From contig QZLH01000454.1 in the NCBI GenBank assembly GCA_003833135.1, positions 142,551-171,728 on the forward strand: 29,178 bases of DNA, read 5' to 3'. Source of the stretch: Oehlia diaphana (taxonomy: Eukaryota > Glomeromycota > Glomeromycetes > Glomerales > Glomeraceae). The notes under the pieces are model-generated. The model did not search any database and was not told where the DNA came from. It saw nothing but the letters and a program-made list of their open reading frames with translations. This document shows positions 1-10,695 of this stretch, one piece after another. The number at the start of each line of letters is the position of its first letter. The first letter of the stretch is position 1. The position numbers and the translations under genes were made by a program.

Positions 1-56
1 ATTTTTTTTTTTTTTATTTTTTTATAAAAAAAAAAAAAAAAATTAAAAAAAAAACC
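1..56. repeat. Duplicate of intron-1 sequence found again at 2511-2566
   Basis: Bases 1-56 and 2511-2566 agree at 55 of 56 positions, including the same ordered run lengths (T7, A, T, A17, TT, A10, CC). In the second place this lies 5' of the acceptor of the F-box/LRR gene's long exon. In the first place it lies 3' of the donor of the F-box exon. It is the overlap expected if both are parts of the same intron. Confidence 0.8.
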
Positions 57-86
57 GTTTTTTTTTTTTATATAATATAAAAAAAC

Positions 87-258
87 TTACTTTAGTCCAA
101 GTTGAATGTATAAATAAACAATTATATATTTCATATTGGTCTCTAATATCATATTGATTTTTAACATCATCTGAAAAATATGTTAATATTAAAGGAAGAA
201 TGTCAACATTTAATATAACTGAATGTTGTGAATTTTGTTGTGAATTTTTTTTACTCAT
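87..258 (-). CDS. F-box domain exon (first exon), apparently displaced from its own gene
   Basis: The exon opens with ATG at 258 and encodes 56 residues ending in the F-box-like stretch CLFIHSTWTK. It stops at a consensus donor (AAA then GTAAGT, donor G at 86) in phase 0. F-box domains bind Skp1 in SCF ubiquitin ligases; here I see the ILPLILTYF and NCLFIHSTW-type helices. The exon would join perfectly in phase with the exon starting at 2468 (IFTKILWSSPIW), which is the usual second half of this motif. However, it lies downstream of that gene's 3' end on the same strand. Either it is the first exon of another F-box gene running off the left edge, or, as I think more likely, it is the true first exon of the 660-2468 gene misplaced by assembly. 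The intron-side flank 1-56 matches 2511-2566 at 55 of 56 positions. The exact donor position is supported by sequence only. Confidence 0.6.
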
Positions 259-308
259 TTTTTTTTTTTTTTTTTAAAATTTTTTTTAAATTTTTTTTTT
301 TTTTAAAA

Positions 309-346
<38 letters not shown>

Positions 347-402
347 TTTTTTTAAATTTTTTTTTTTTTTAAAAAAATTTTTTTTTTTTTTTTTTTTTTA
401 AA
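259..402. repeat. Tandem unit of ordered A/T homopolymer runs
   Basis: After the F-box start codon the sequence is a ladder of pure runs: A4 T8 A3 T14 A8 T28, then A6 T7 A3 T14 A7 T22, about 60 bp per unit. One unit of the same order (A5 T7 A4 T13 A8 T22 A7) occurs at 2597-2662. The block ends at the single ambiguous base N at 403. Run lengths of this kind are error-prone in any assembly, so exact counts should not be trusted. Confidence 0.7.
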
Positions 403-403
403 N

Positions 404-529
404 GGAGAAAAATTCATGCATAAAATAATCTTGCAATCATTATATGACCAAATCCGATGATATATGTTACAAAAACGCCTTTTTTTTTTTTATTTGTTTT
501 TTTTTAGAAATTTAACCCTTTTTTTTTTT
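404..529 (+). repeat. Near-identical copy of 4308-4432
   Basis: From GGAGAAAAATTCATGCAT onward, bases 404-529 repeat 4308-4432 with only a one-base homopolymer length difference (12 against 13 T). The copy begins directly after the N at 403 and dissolves into poly-T/poly-A at 530-590. No coding potential was recognised. It is either a young dispersed repeat or a second stray assembly fragment. Confidence 0.8.
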
Positions 530-549
530 TTTTTTTTATTTTTTTTTTA

Positions 550-593
<44 letters not shown>

Positions 594-659
594 AACGAAA
601 ATTTTTAAAAATTTTTTTTTACTAAAAATACAACTTAAAAAAATAAATAAATTAATTAA

Positions 660-2468
660 TTAATAAAAATAAGGACCACCTCGAGAATTATTATTATAAT
701 TTTTAATAAATAATTTAGCATCTTTAGTAATTGAATCACCTAATTCACATTCTCTTAATTTTGGATGTGATAATAATCTTTTTAAATGACTATCCGATAA
801 AGATTGATTTGATTTTAATTTAACCGATAATTCCTCGAGATTTTTAAATTTAAGTATACTCTTAATAAAGGACTGTAATTATTGAAAGAAAAGAAAAAAA
901 AAGATTAATATCATTTTTTTTTAAAAAAAAATAAATAAATAAAAAAACAAAAAAAAAAAAAATAAATTTTTTTTTTTTATACTTACATTCCTATTTAATT
1001 TTGAAAAATTACATTTTAATACCAAAACCCTTAAATTTTTACAATTTTCCGCTAAATTTCCTAATAATTCAGATTCAGAATTTTGTTCCGGTTTTAATTC
1101 TAATTGAGTTTTAAATAAACAAGAACGTCCATTTGGAAGAATTTTTAAAATTTCAAGATTCTTATAAAAAGAACCTCTACCGTAAAGTCTTTTTTTAGAT
1201 AATTCAAATAAAATTTTTGAAGCGGTATTATCGGAGAAATGACCAGAAAATTCCATTAATTTTTTACAATTTTGTAATAAATGAATGAAAGCCATAGAAG
1301 TTATTTGATTTTGAATAAAACTTCGTCGACGATTAGCAACATCACCAGCATCACCACCATTACCACCTCCGCCGCCTCCATTCATTCCTCCATTATTATC
1401 GCTTTCATAATATATATTAAATATGAATGATATTAAATTAGGACAATTATTTACTAAAGATAAAATACCTTTGTTCGTTAATTTTGGTATATTTGTAAGA
1501 TGAATTTTTTTAAGTTGACGATTTTTTTGAGTTAAGGAAGATATCGAAACATCAGATAAATTATTACAAAAACTTAAATTAATAGATTCTAATTGATTAC
1601 AAAATTCGGATAATAAATTTATATCCGAATCGAATAAATTTGAACATTTAAATAATTCTAATTTTTTAAGTTTCGATTGAGTAGTAACAAAAGTACTAAT
1701 AAAAGTTGAAGTTGTATCTAAATCTAAGGAAGTAGAAAAATTTTCTAAAGGAGGGAATTCTTTTGCTATTTCTATTGTCATTTCTTTTGAAATTGATTTG
1801 GGAAAAGAAAATGAGAAAGATTCTAAATTTGGAAACCCTTGTAAAAGAGTTTTAAGAGCCTCGGGTTCTATTGTTTTTACACTTAACGAGGTTAAATTAG
1901 GAAAAAATTTTATTATCATTAAAGCGTTTGTATTTGATATTTTTGGTCTAATTTCTAAAGAATTTATTGATTTACATTTTCTTCCAATAGAATAAAGGAA
2001 ATTAAAACTTAAATCTTTTGATGTTGTTGGTTGTTGTTGTTGTTGTTGAAAATCTTTTTGTTGAGGATCGTAAAATATTAATTCTTCTAATTTTAAACAA
2101 TGTCCATTAATTATTGGTATTAATGCTTTATTCAACCATTTTTCATCAAAATGTAATGTTAAAAATTTTATTGAATGTATATTTTGATTTTTTTTTAATA
2201 ATAATAAAATTCCTTCTGGTGGAATTATATCACCTTCCCTATGTCCAAATGTGAGATTTGTTATATTGAAACATTTTTGTGAGAGTAAATGTATATCAGG
2301 AAGTGAAAATGAAGGTTGAGGTCGGTTTCTATATGGTGCGAATGTAAGATGTCTTATCATCTGACTGTAATTATATAAAGTATTTTCCTCTCTTAATGTA
2401 TTCAAGAATTTTTTGTATGACCGTGGGGATTTCCATATTGGAGAACTCCATAAGATTTTTGTAAATAT
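660..2468 (-). CDS. F-box/leucine-rich-repeat protein (exons 2 and 3)
   Basis: Two exons are visible: 987-2468 (494 codons, acceptor TTTTTCAG) and 660-872 (70 codons plus TAA, acceptor ATTACAG). They are joined by a GTAAGT-AG intron at 873-986, and both junctions are phase 0. The start resembles the second half of an F-box (KILWSSPIWKSPRSYKKFL). After it comes a run of irregular leucine-rich repeats of the AMN1/F-box-LRR kind, for example LESINLSFCNNLSDVSISSL and LKKIHLTNIPKLTNKGILSL. These usually bind the substrate of an SCF ubiquitin ligase. Two low-complexity insertions stand out: a poly-Gln run (near 2030-2050) and a Gly/Asn-rich loop (near 1335-1400). There is no ATG at the open frame's 5' end, so the initiating exon must lie elsewhere; the exon at 87-258 fits in phase and motif. 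With it the protein would be about 620 residues. The product class is fairly sure, the exact substrate unknown. Confidence 0.78.
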
Positions 2469-2564
2469 CTGAAAAATTTTGATTTTTTCGTTAATTTTAA
2501 TATTGTGGGAATTTTTTTTATTTTTATTTTTTTATAAAAAAAAAAAAAAAAATTAAAAAAAAAA

Positions 2565-2601
<37 letters not shown>

Positions 2602-2715
2602 TTTTTTTAAAATTTTTTTTTTTTTAAAAAAAATTTTTTTTTTTTTTTTTTTTTTAAAAAAATTATTCACACAAAGTGGACAATAGGAAGATCTTTTAAT
2701 TAGTAAGAAAAAAAG

Positions 2716-2750
<35 letters not shown>

Positions 2751-2879
2751 TTGCCGTTGTATTTATAGCATTCTGGTCAGATGATCTTTTTCGGACGATT
2801 TCTTCCGAACCAAAAAGTCCAAAAAGTATTCTAAAATGAATTCTTACAATGAAAGGATTTACAAAAAAATGCACAACAT

Positions 2880-5229
2880 ATTAAAAAAAATATATAACAT
2901 ATTATTTTAATGTGTGAAACATTTTAATTGTCACAATTTTATGCAGTCACGTGTCACAAATTTGTCCCGCATTTGCAAGAATGTGCGCGAATTTATTATT
3001 ACTTTTTTACCGCAGCAACTGATTTGTTATATCATTTTTTAGGATTTTTAATAATGAACCTTTTAATATGTTTATTTACGTACGAACTTACGTTAACGCT
3101 ATCTCTATGAATTTCATACTCCTATAGAAAATTTATCCAAATAATTCCGCTATATTCTATAATTTTTTGTAGGAATTCCAACGATATTAACGATATTAAC
3201 GATATTAATATTAAAATAAGAATACTCTATAAAAAATCCTATAAAAAAATTTTATTAAAGTATTTCTGCTATATCAGATATTCTATAATTTTTTGTAAGA
3301 ATTCCAAATTTCGGAAATTTGCAATGTTTATATCAATTGTAATCCTTTATTAACAGGATCATTTGGATCATTTGTAAGCGAAATCGAGCTCATACGAGCG
3401 GTACAATTTAATTACGGCGCCGCCAAAATCCTAATGTAATTTATCTTTAATTATAGATTAAAATCAAATAAATTTATGAAAGATTAATAAGTATTAAATA
3501 GTCAACTAATGACTTTGTTTATTAGTATTGAAGGCACTGCATGTATAGACAGTATAGTATTACAAAAGATGAGATATAATTTGTTGAATAGATACCGTTT
3601 CAATTGATACTCAACTTGTTCGATGGACGATCATATTTCTCACTAGCAACTTTTGATTGTATTTTAAGTTTCTAACATTAAATTTATTTATCGTTCTCTA
3701 GTAATTCTTTATCACCATCATTTCTTACGATACTTGAAAAGTTTCGGTTCTAAAGTATGAAATTATGCACCGTCTTTAATATTTATAATCTCCGTTCCTT
3801 TGATATATTTGTTATAATCCTATATATTTTATTCGTAAATACTATCAGTAATTATTCAGTAATTATCAGTAATAAGACGTAAAAACCAATTATATTTGTC
3901 GAAAGAATTTAGCGTTAAAAGTGTGATTCTCGATATCATGATACTGATGATCCACGGATTATACTTTACCTTTAATTAAAAATTTGATTTAAACGAGGCT
4001 GAAAATAATTTGCTTAACATATTTAAAAATTTCTGTAATAGTTAATCCGCATTTTTAAAAATAAAAGATATAAATTTTCGATGATCGGTAATATTAATAT
4101 TAGTATATCATGTACATATACATAATATAATCAGACCAAGGATATTTAGATGCTAAATATAAAGTTGGGTATATTTATAATTATTATGGGACTCAAATAA
4201 ACTCAAATAACTCAAATAAATAAAATAAACTCAAATTGATAGTGATAATGAAAAAGCATTTAAAAATATTTATTTACTTTAAAAATTTGCTGCAGAAATT
4301 GCAGAAAGGAGAAAAATTCATGCATAAAATAATCTTGCAATCATTATATGACCAAATCCGATGATATATGTTACAAAAACGCCTTTTTTTTTTTTTATTT
4401 GTTTTTTTTTAGAAATTTAACCCTTTTTTTTTATCGGAAAATTATAATATTAATAAGAAAAAATGGGCTTGGGATATCAAATGTTATTTATTTAATATCA
4501 ACATTTCATAATTTTTTATATCCCTTTTATTAAAGTACATTTTAGTCATAAAATAGAACTTTAAAAAGACATTTAAAAATTATAATAACATTATATCAGG
4601 AAATTTTAAAAATGAATATCCTAATTAAAGTCATGATGTACAATAACACAAAAAAAAGTTTTTTCCGACCCGATCCGAAAAAGATACATGAAAGCATAAT
4701 TTAGGCCAAAATTAGAAAATCTTACGGCCCTTGTGATAATTAAAATTTCATTTTTGGTTTATTTATTGTGGTTACAAAAGAAAATAAAAAAAGGAGTTAC
4801 ACATATTTTTTAATGGTTAACTGAAATTTCGCCCAATCCCCCCCAAAAAAAAGAAAAATTTTTTATATATTGTTCCCTGAATTAAATGGAATATATATAT
4901 GATTTGAATGATATATATAATCTTTTATTCGTTTTATTTGTTTGTTTTTTGCTTTTGTTTTTTTTAGGAATCATTTTAGGAAAGTTAACTTTTCAAATAA
5001 AAATTAAAAATAGAATAATGTAAATAACAAAATTTTTCAATATTATGTAATTATTTGAATAAGGGCGTTTCAATAACCAACATAAAAATGGTTTAGGTTC
5101 ATAAATTGATAATATTTAGTCTTAATAGCCTGACTAATATAAGAAATGATTTTCAAAATAAATATGGAATGATACCTTGTTCACCCGATAAAGATAAGCT
5201 TATCCCCTCCCTTTTTTGGTTTTCGTAAA
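2880..5229. other. Gene-free stretch with small local repeats
   Basis: No supported gene was found here; open frames are short and lack splice or domain support. It contains a nine-base tandem repeat (AACGATATT, three copies near 3179-3210). It also has an imperfect direct repeat of about 36 bp (3143-3180 and 3263-3307, core TTCTATAATTTTTTGTA), CAAATAA-type runs near 4193-4238, and the second copy of the 404-529 block at 4308-4432. Confidence 0.5.
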
Positions 5230-5323
5230 TTATTTCTTTAATTTTGGCCAAAAATTTTTAATGATAGCTCCAGCCGAAAAATCATTTTGCTGCGCTTTCC
5301 GTGTTCGGGAATATTTAAAATTT

Positions 5324-5489
5324 TTGTACGCGCAAATTGTAGAAATTAAAAATCGTGTCATATGCGCACTATAAGCACTGTACGCTGCGGTCACGATAAT
5401 AAATTCTTGTACGCGCAAAATGTAAAACTATGAGCATTATATGTAAGGGTAAAGGAAGTGCTGTACGCTGCGCCTATTGCTCTACCTCA
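5324..5489. repeat. Degenerate 83-bp tandem duplication
   Basis: TTGTACGCGCAAA occurs at 5324 and 5407, and CTGTACGCTGCG at 5378 and 5461. Both pairs have a spacing of exactly 83 bp, so this is a two-copy tandem duplication whose intervening sequence has diverged. It marks the left edge of a tract that is visibly richer in G+C than its surroundings. Confidence 0.6.
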
Positions 5490-6227
5490 TTACGATCGCT
5501 TAAAATTATGTGCCCTTTGTTTACTCTTTAATTATATTACCAGCTAAGAGCATAATAATGACTTCAAAGACTTAACGTTTGCTTAGACATAATATAGAAC
5601 CACACCTTTCATACCTCTCCCGTTATGTTAACTGAAACAACGTGAACACCCAACCACTTTATTTTATGAAATATACTAAACTACCGATCTATTAGTATAT
5701 CAAATACACTTCTGCAATTACTGGCTGCCGATGGCTCTTCTCTTCTTCGAATTCTCACATGAGAATAATAAAAGTATAATATAGCACGTCAAAAGTCAAA
5801 ACTATTATAAAATCATTCCCAAATGTTAACAATTTTGTACTATTAACGTTAACTTCGAAATCAGTTTGCAAGCTCCCTTGTCAGAACAATCACCGACAGT
5901 ATATGTTATATTAGTATTTTATTTAGTTGAACGGGGTAAGGGTTAGGTAGACTGTTTCCCGACCGGTGTGAAATGAAAATTGTCATACTCTACAAACCAA
6001 GAACTAATTCACCATCCGCGGACTTATTCACGCACTGTTAGTAAAAAGTTGCTTCCTTTCTAACAACATTCCCCCTAACTGGGAGAAACCATATGTTACT
6101 CTAGAGCTTGTCGTATTATAAATATACCGTTTCAGTACCTCCATCAGCTCCACCGCAAGAGTCTGTTAGAACAATAATAATGATAGCACAAGCTATTTAC
6201 AAATATCCCGAGAATTATATCATGTGA

Positions 6228-6715
6228 CCTTACGATCCTGGTCAAATACTATTACATTGCTTCAACTTTGGTACCCGGGACATTGAAAACTCAAGGACCG
6301 AAAGGAACGTACGCGTTATCAAGCAAGATTTGAATTCCCGGAGGGCAAGTCTGAGCCGGATTTATTGGCACCCTATTCATGCAATATCATTCATTAATTA
6401 CAACCGGGCTAAGGTATACGACAATTTAATGGGAATACTCTATTTTTATTCACATGAACCTCTTAAACAAGTCCTCGAACGTGAACAACCAATCAAGATA
6501 TGGGCCTCTAACGCATCCAAACCTCAGAAAAAGAAGGATAATTCAAAGAAATCAGATTCGTCATTCGTCTGATCCCATATCTTTGTTCTTCCTCCACCAA
6601 GATCAAGAGAGATAAGAAGAAGAAATCCTCGAAATCTAAAAAGGACCGTAATAACGCAACAACTCCGAAAAGCCGTCAGGCTCTAGAGATACGTGAGCCG
6701 TGGTCAAATCGTTAA
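6228..6715 (+). pseudogene. Broken coding relic of an unrecognised, possibly repeat-borne gene
   Basis: A frame with no ATG is open from 6228 to the TGA ending at 6572. It includes the compact stretches YWHPIHAISFINYNRAKVYD and PLKQVLEREQPIKIWAS, which look like real protein rather than random translation. After the stop, a basic Lys/Ser-rich tail (KRDKKKKSSKSKKDRN) continues in another frame to a TAA at 6713-6715, implying a frameshift. Codon use and G+C are higher than in the AT-rich flanks. I do not recognise a domain. A remnant of a transposon-borne or gag-like gene is possible but not shown. Confidence 0.4.
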
Positions 6716-6950
6716 CAAGTTACACGATTAGAGATATAGGAGGATAAAATCTTTCATATACATATTAATCTCCATATTAATGGATTTTTTTTTTTGATTT
6801 TCTGTGTAGGTTATGTACTGAGAGGATAATACTCAATTTCTTTTTTCCTTTACATTTTCCCCCTTTAGTAGGATAGATTGTAGTCTTAGGTTTTTTTTAG
6901 TCGTCTCGATCGGTTGTCCCTCCCCATTTATTTTTTGGACAGTCGTGCAT

Positions 6951-7070
6951 CTAAAGGTTATTACACGCACGTGCTCTTTTACTAGCATTACGTGTTGGTG
7001 GATTATTTTTACATTGTAACTCATTTTCTTGTTTTTCATGCTCTTTTATAATGTTATTTCCCGAATTCAT
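6951..7070 (-). CDS. Small unrecognised open frame
   Basis: This 39-codon ATG frame (ATG at 7070, TAG at 6951-6953) encodes a hydrophilic peptide with the basic stretch CKNNPPTRNASKRARACNN. It may be a fragment of the same class of repeat-borne gene as the relic just upstream. No splice sites or domain support it, and it may be chance. Confidence 0.2.
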   Translation of the reverse strand: MNSGNNIIKEHEKQENELQCKNNPPTRNASKRARACNNL

Positions 7071-7377
7071 AAATAAATAAATAAACGTACTTTAACTTTG
7101 CTGTCCGCTTAAATAAGGATTATATCGTAGATAAGCAGATAACTTAATGACAAATGACCTTATGTTCGGTGGAAGGACTCCTAAAGGGAGACTTTATTTA
7201 TGCGCTTTTCAAAACTGTGCTACCCTCCTATAGCCAATGGATCAATCTGATAAAAAATTTATTATTAGATTACGCCGGACAAAAATCGGACAATGTTCGT
7301 TCTGTAATTATAATCACTCAATAATCAAAACGTACACAGAATTCTGATTTGCAACCGCTATGACACTGAAACCCTCA

Positions 7378-7525
7378 GCCATAAATATAATTTTTATTTT
7401 CGGTCATAAATATAATTTATTTTTATTTTCGGTCTTAAATAGAACTTATTTTTATTTCAGTCTTAAATATAATTTATTTTATTTTATTTTAGTTTATAAT
7501 CTATTTTTATTTATTTTCAGCCTTA
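7378..7525 (+). repeat. Degenerate minisatellite, about 35-bp unit
   Basis: Four to five diverged copies of a unit resembling TTAAATATAATTTATTTTTATTTTCGGTC follow one another. The C/G-containing end (TCGGTC, CAGTC, CAGCC) marks the period. The long open frame across it is a product of the repeat and not evidence of a gene. Confidence 0.55.
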
Positions 7526-7559
7526 ACAGGAGTTATCATGTGATCATTAATAATTCTTA

Positions 7560-10009
7560 GTCGATCAAAATCTTTATATTGTTTGATATTGTTTGTTATG
7601 TTTAATGTAAAGAAGAAAGCTACAACATCAAGAATTATTTATTAGAAATTCTAAAAGAATAAAGATAATTATAACAGTCAAATTCAAACCTATCAACTAC
7701 TGTAAACCTAAGAATAGTGCTGAAATGAAATTTTATAGAGGAATATAATTAAGAACCATTCCTAAAAAAGATAAATAAGTACTATATTAAAGATCTTAAA
7801 CCAATTGTTGAGCACGAAAATAGAAAGTGACAAGAAAGTTAGAGGCAAACCGCAAGAAATTCCATATTCAGATGAAGATATGATGGACATGTGACCTTTA
7901 ATATATTTATGATCCAAAATTTTTTTCTTTTTCATATTATCATTATATAACAAATCTTATCTTGAATTGTATTTTATAACAAAATTTAGCTAGTTTATAC
8001 TCTTATTGAGAAATTAATAAATTAAGTTTATTATTATTTACTATAATAATTATGGAAAATTTTTATCATATTTCATATTTAAAAAATAGACATATTAATG
8101 AAATCTTCCATCCATGGTTGAAATTTACTTCAAATTGGAAACTGAGGACTCTTAAAAAGCTCATTTTATTTGTATACTACTACTATAGAATCTGATTCTA
8201 CCCTCATAGGAGCTCTCTCTACAACAGCCTAAGTGATACAGAGACCTTCTTAGTTTCTTGTCATTCAAGCTTGCCAGGCCACAAAACCAGTGTTGGGACA
8301 CAGATGATGATGTTTTGATGGGATGGGAATTAGGGTATATTATATGAAAATAATGCTAATTTTCTAAATCTTGTTAAGATAGTAAAATTGCAAAAAAGTG
8401 GAATACTTGTACAAGCAGGTTCAATCATACAAGAAGAATTGAATACATACAAGATCAATCACCACATAATAAGGTACTATCAAATGATATAGAACTTTTT
8501 TCTAAGAGAGAAAAGATAACCTCATAGTTATTTTAGTAGTATGTTTTATGCTAATTTATATGCTTACATATTTTGTATTTCAAAATAATGTAAACTGATG
8601 AAGGATGTGATAAATCTGAAATAGTCATGTATACCAGAGGATAAGAAGCAGTATGTCTATATACGACATTTTTAATTTCATTGTTAGTTCCTTAATTTTT
8701 GGCTAGCTTGTTCACCTGTTTTTTTTTCATAAATTTAAGAAATCAACAAAGAGAAATGTGAAAAAATCTTTAAAATACAGTATGACTAAAATTATTGACT
8801 TCTTAGCACACATGAATGAATGGTTCTCTATAACAGATCATCAATAATATATGTGAAAGAAGACAAAGACCACAAAAAAATTCTTAAGATTTCTGAAATG
8901 GACCAAAAAGTAAATTAATTTATTATAAAAATATAGAAGGTAAGCAAGATATGTGTGTGCACATATGTATAATCTTTGTTTTTCAGACTGTATTACTAGA
9001 AATAATACTATAAATTTTGTATTGTCAGCTAATACCATGATTTTACAAAATTAGTTAAATTTATAGTTGACCTGTATGTATTAAAATTGTTTGTATTATT
9101 GTTTATTATATTCTATTCTGAATACTTTTATTTATTAATATAGCCTTTTTGAAGTTAACAATAGTGTGGAGATTTACTAGTTGATGAAAATTACACTGAA
9201 ATGGCTTAAAGTATAATTTTACATTGTAAAAGGATTAAAAAGGGATCTCAGAATGTGTGAGAAATGGTAAATTTAATATATTAATTATATTAATTCTAAT
9301 TAAATATATATATCAACTAGTATACTTAATATATATTATAAAGGGGAGAATCATTCTGTCTGCCAACCAAGTCAGTCTGCAGAATATAAAAGGGGTGAAG
9401 TGATGTTCAGTTCTTAAGTTCCTCAAAAATAAAAAGATTTGGTATAATGGGATATTCAGCACATTTCACCCTGGCTAAGACAACTGGAGACTATTATTAT
9501 TCTTATAAGTTAATCAATCAATCCTGAATGGCTTGCTGAGATTGAAAATAACAAATAAATAAGTTAAAACAGGTTGAATGTAAAATATATTTATACATCT
9601 GGCCTCTATTTATATAGTAATTATATATTATTTTTTTTTTGGCTTGCTGTAAAAAAAAAGATTTTGGTGTTCTCAATCTGAATCAAGAAAAGTCTCAATT
9701 ATTCTTTATAAAAGGATTAAAAAGCTAATCTTCATTGAGTAATTTGTAATATTTAGTAGATATTTATTTTCAAATTAATACATTTCATATTCAATAACTG
9801 AAATTTTCAATTTTAATAAGTCCCGCTTTTTAGATTGTATTTATGATTTGAGAGTATACACAGATTTCTATTAATATTCAACTATATTATTTATTCTTCT
9901 AAGATATATAGTATCTTTATAGAAGAATGCTAGAATGTTTAATTAGAAATTTTTTTTACAAAATTTTAAAAACATATAAGGTAATGTTCATATATTTGTA
10001 AAATTCAGG
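7560..10009. other. Gene-free AT-rich stretch
   Basis: No coding region, RNA gene or clear mobile element could be supported on either strand. A short interval around 8190-8330 has more balanced base composition (for example AAGCTTGCCAGGCCACAAAACC) and could be an old repeat fragment, but I cannot name it. Confidence 0.4.
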
Positions 10010-10193
10010 CCCTATAAAAAATTTTACCCGTTATTTCTGTAAAAACTCCGTAAAAATGAGCCTTTCACGCATCCATTCACGGAAATGTAAATAATTCGAT
10101 AAATTCCTGGATATAAGGTTATTAATTCCAGAAATATGAGTCTTTTACGGAAAAAAGACGGAGTATAAAAAACAGATCAATTTTTTTACAGGG
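10010..10193. mobile_element. MITE-like element with imperfect terminal inverted repeats
   Basis: The left end CCCTATAAAAAATT and the right end AATTTTTTTACAGGG are inverted copies apart from one mismatch and one run-length change. Further inside, CTCCGTAAAAATGAG and CTCATATTTCTGG/CCGTAAAAGACTC give a weaker second inverted zone. The 184-bp size, lack of coding capacity and terminal pairing fit a small non-autonomous DNA element. I could not find a convincing target duplication (flanks AGG / AGAGG). Confidence 0.45.
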
Positions 10194-10695
10194 AGAGGCC
10201 ATACATATTGATCGGATTAAACCAAAATCTAGATGAAAATTCACAGTTTTGAATTGGAATTATCCAAATCATCAAGTTTCAAATAACTTTAAATATTTAT
10301 GAAACTAGTAATCAAATTTTAATAATTAATGGCCTGTTTAATGATATTTAATGTTGTAAATATAATGGCTTATATTACATACATACCAAGTCAAATTTTC
10401 TATGAAGTCGGTCTTATTCATAATGTATCAATGATTATTTAATGAAAATTTTTATTAAATTCTATAGATTATTCATAAAAATGAAAATTCATCATTATAT
10501 AAATTTTATCATATAAATTCTTTATGCTAAAAAGGGCTAAAAGCATGTAAATATTGTAAAGCAATAAAATACAACTCTATAAACATATAAGATATATTAT
10601 TATAAGGAGAATAAATTCATAATTCTAGGTAATTAAAAAGCAAAAAGCAAAAAAGAAAAAATATTATAACAAATATGCTGTTTGTTAATTATAAG

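Noticed and set aside
1798..1995. Plus-strand open frame inside the F-box/LRR gene
   Set aside because: It is the antisense shadow of a long, well-supported coding exon.
2524..2874. 116-codon minus-strand open frame
   Set aside because: Most of it is poly-Phe/poly-Lys from homopolymer runs, and it has no domain or splice support.
4348..4533. Plus-strand open frame over the 4308-4432 repeat
   Set aside because: Translation is largely poly-Phe, and the repeat copy at 404-529 changes frame by one homopolymer base, so no selection on coding is evident.
7360..7560. 66-codon Phe/Leu/Tyr-rich open frame suggesting a membrane peptide
   Set aside because: It is explained by the 35-bp minisatellite; repeat-encoded frames of this kind arise by chance.
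8400..8440. tRNA-like B box (AGGTTCAATCATAC)
   Set aside because: No A box, acceptor stem or cloverleaf pairing could be built around it.
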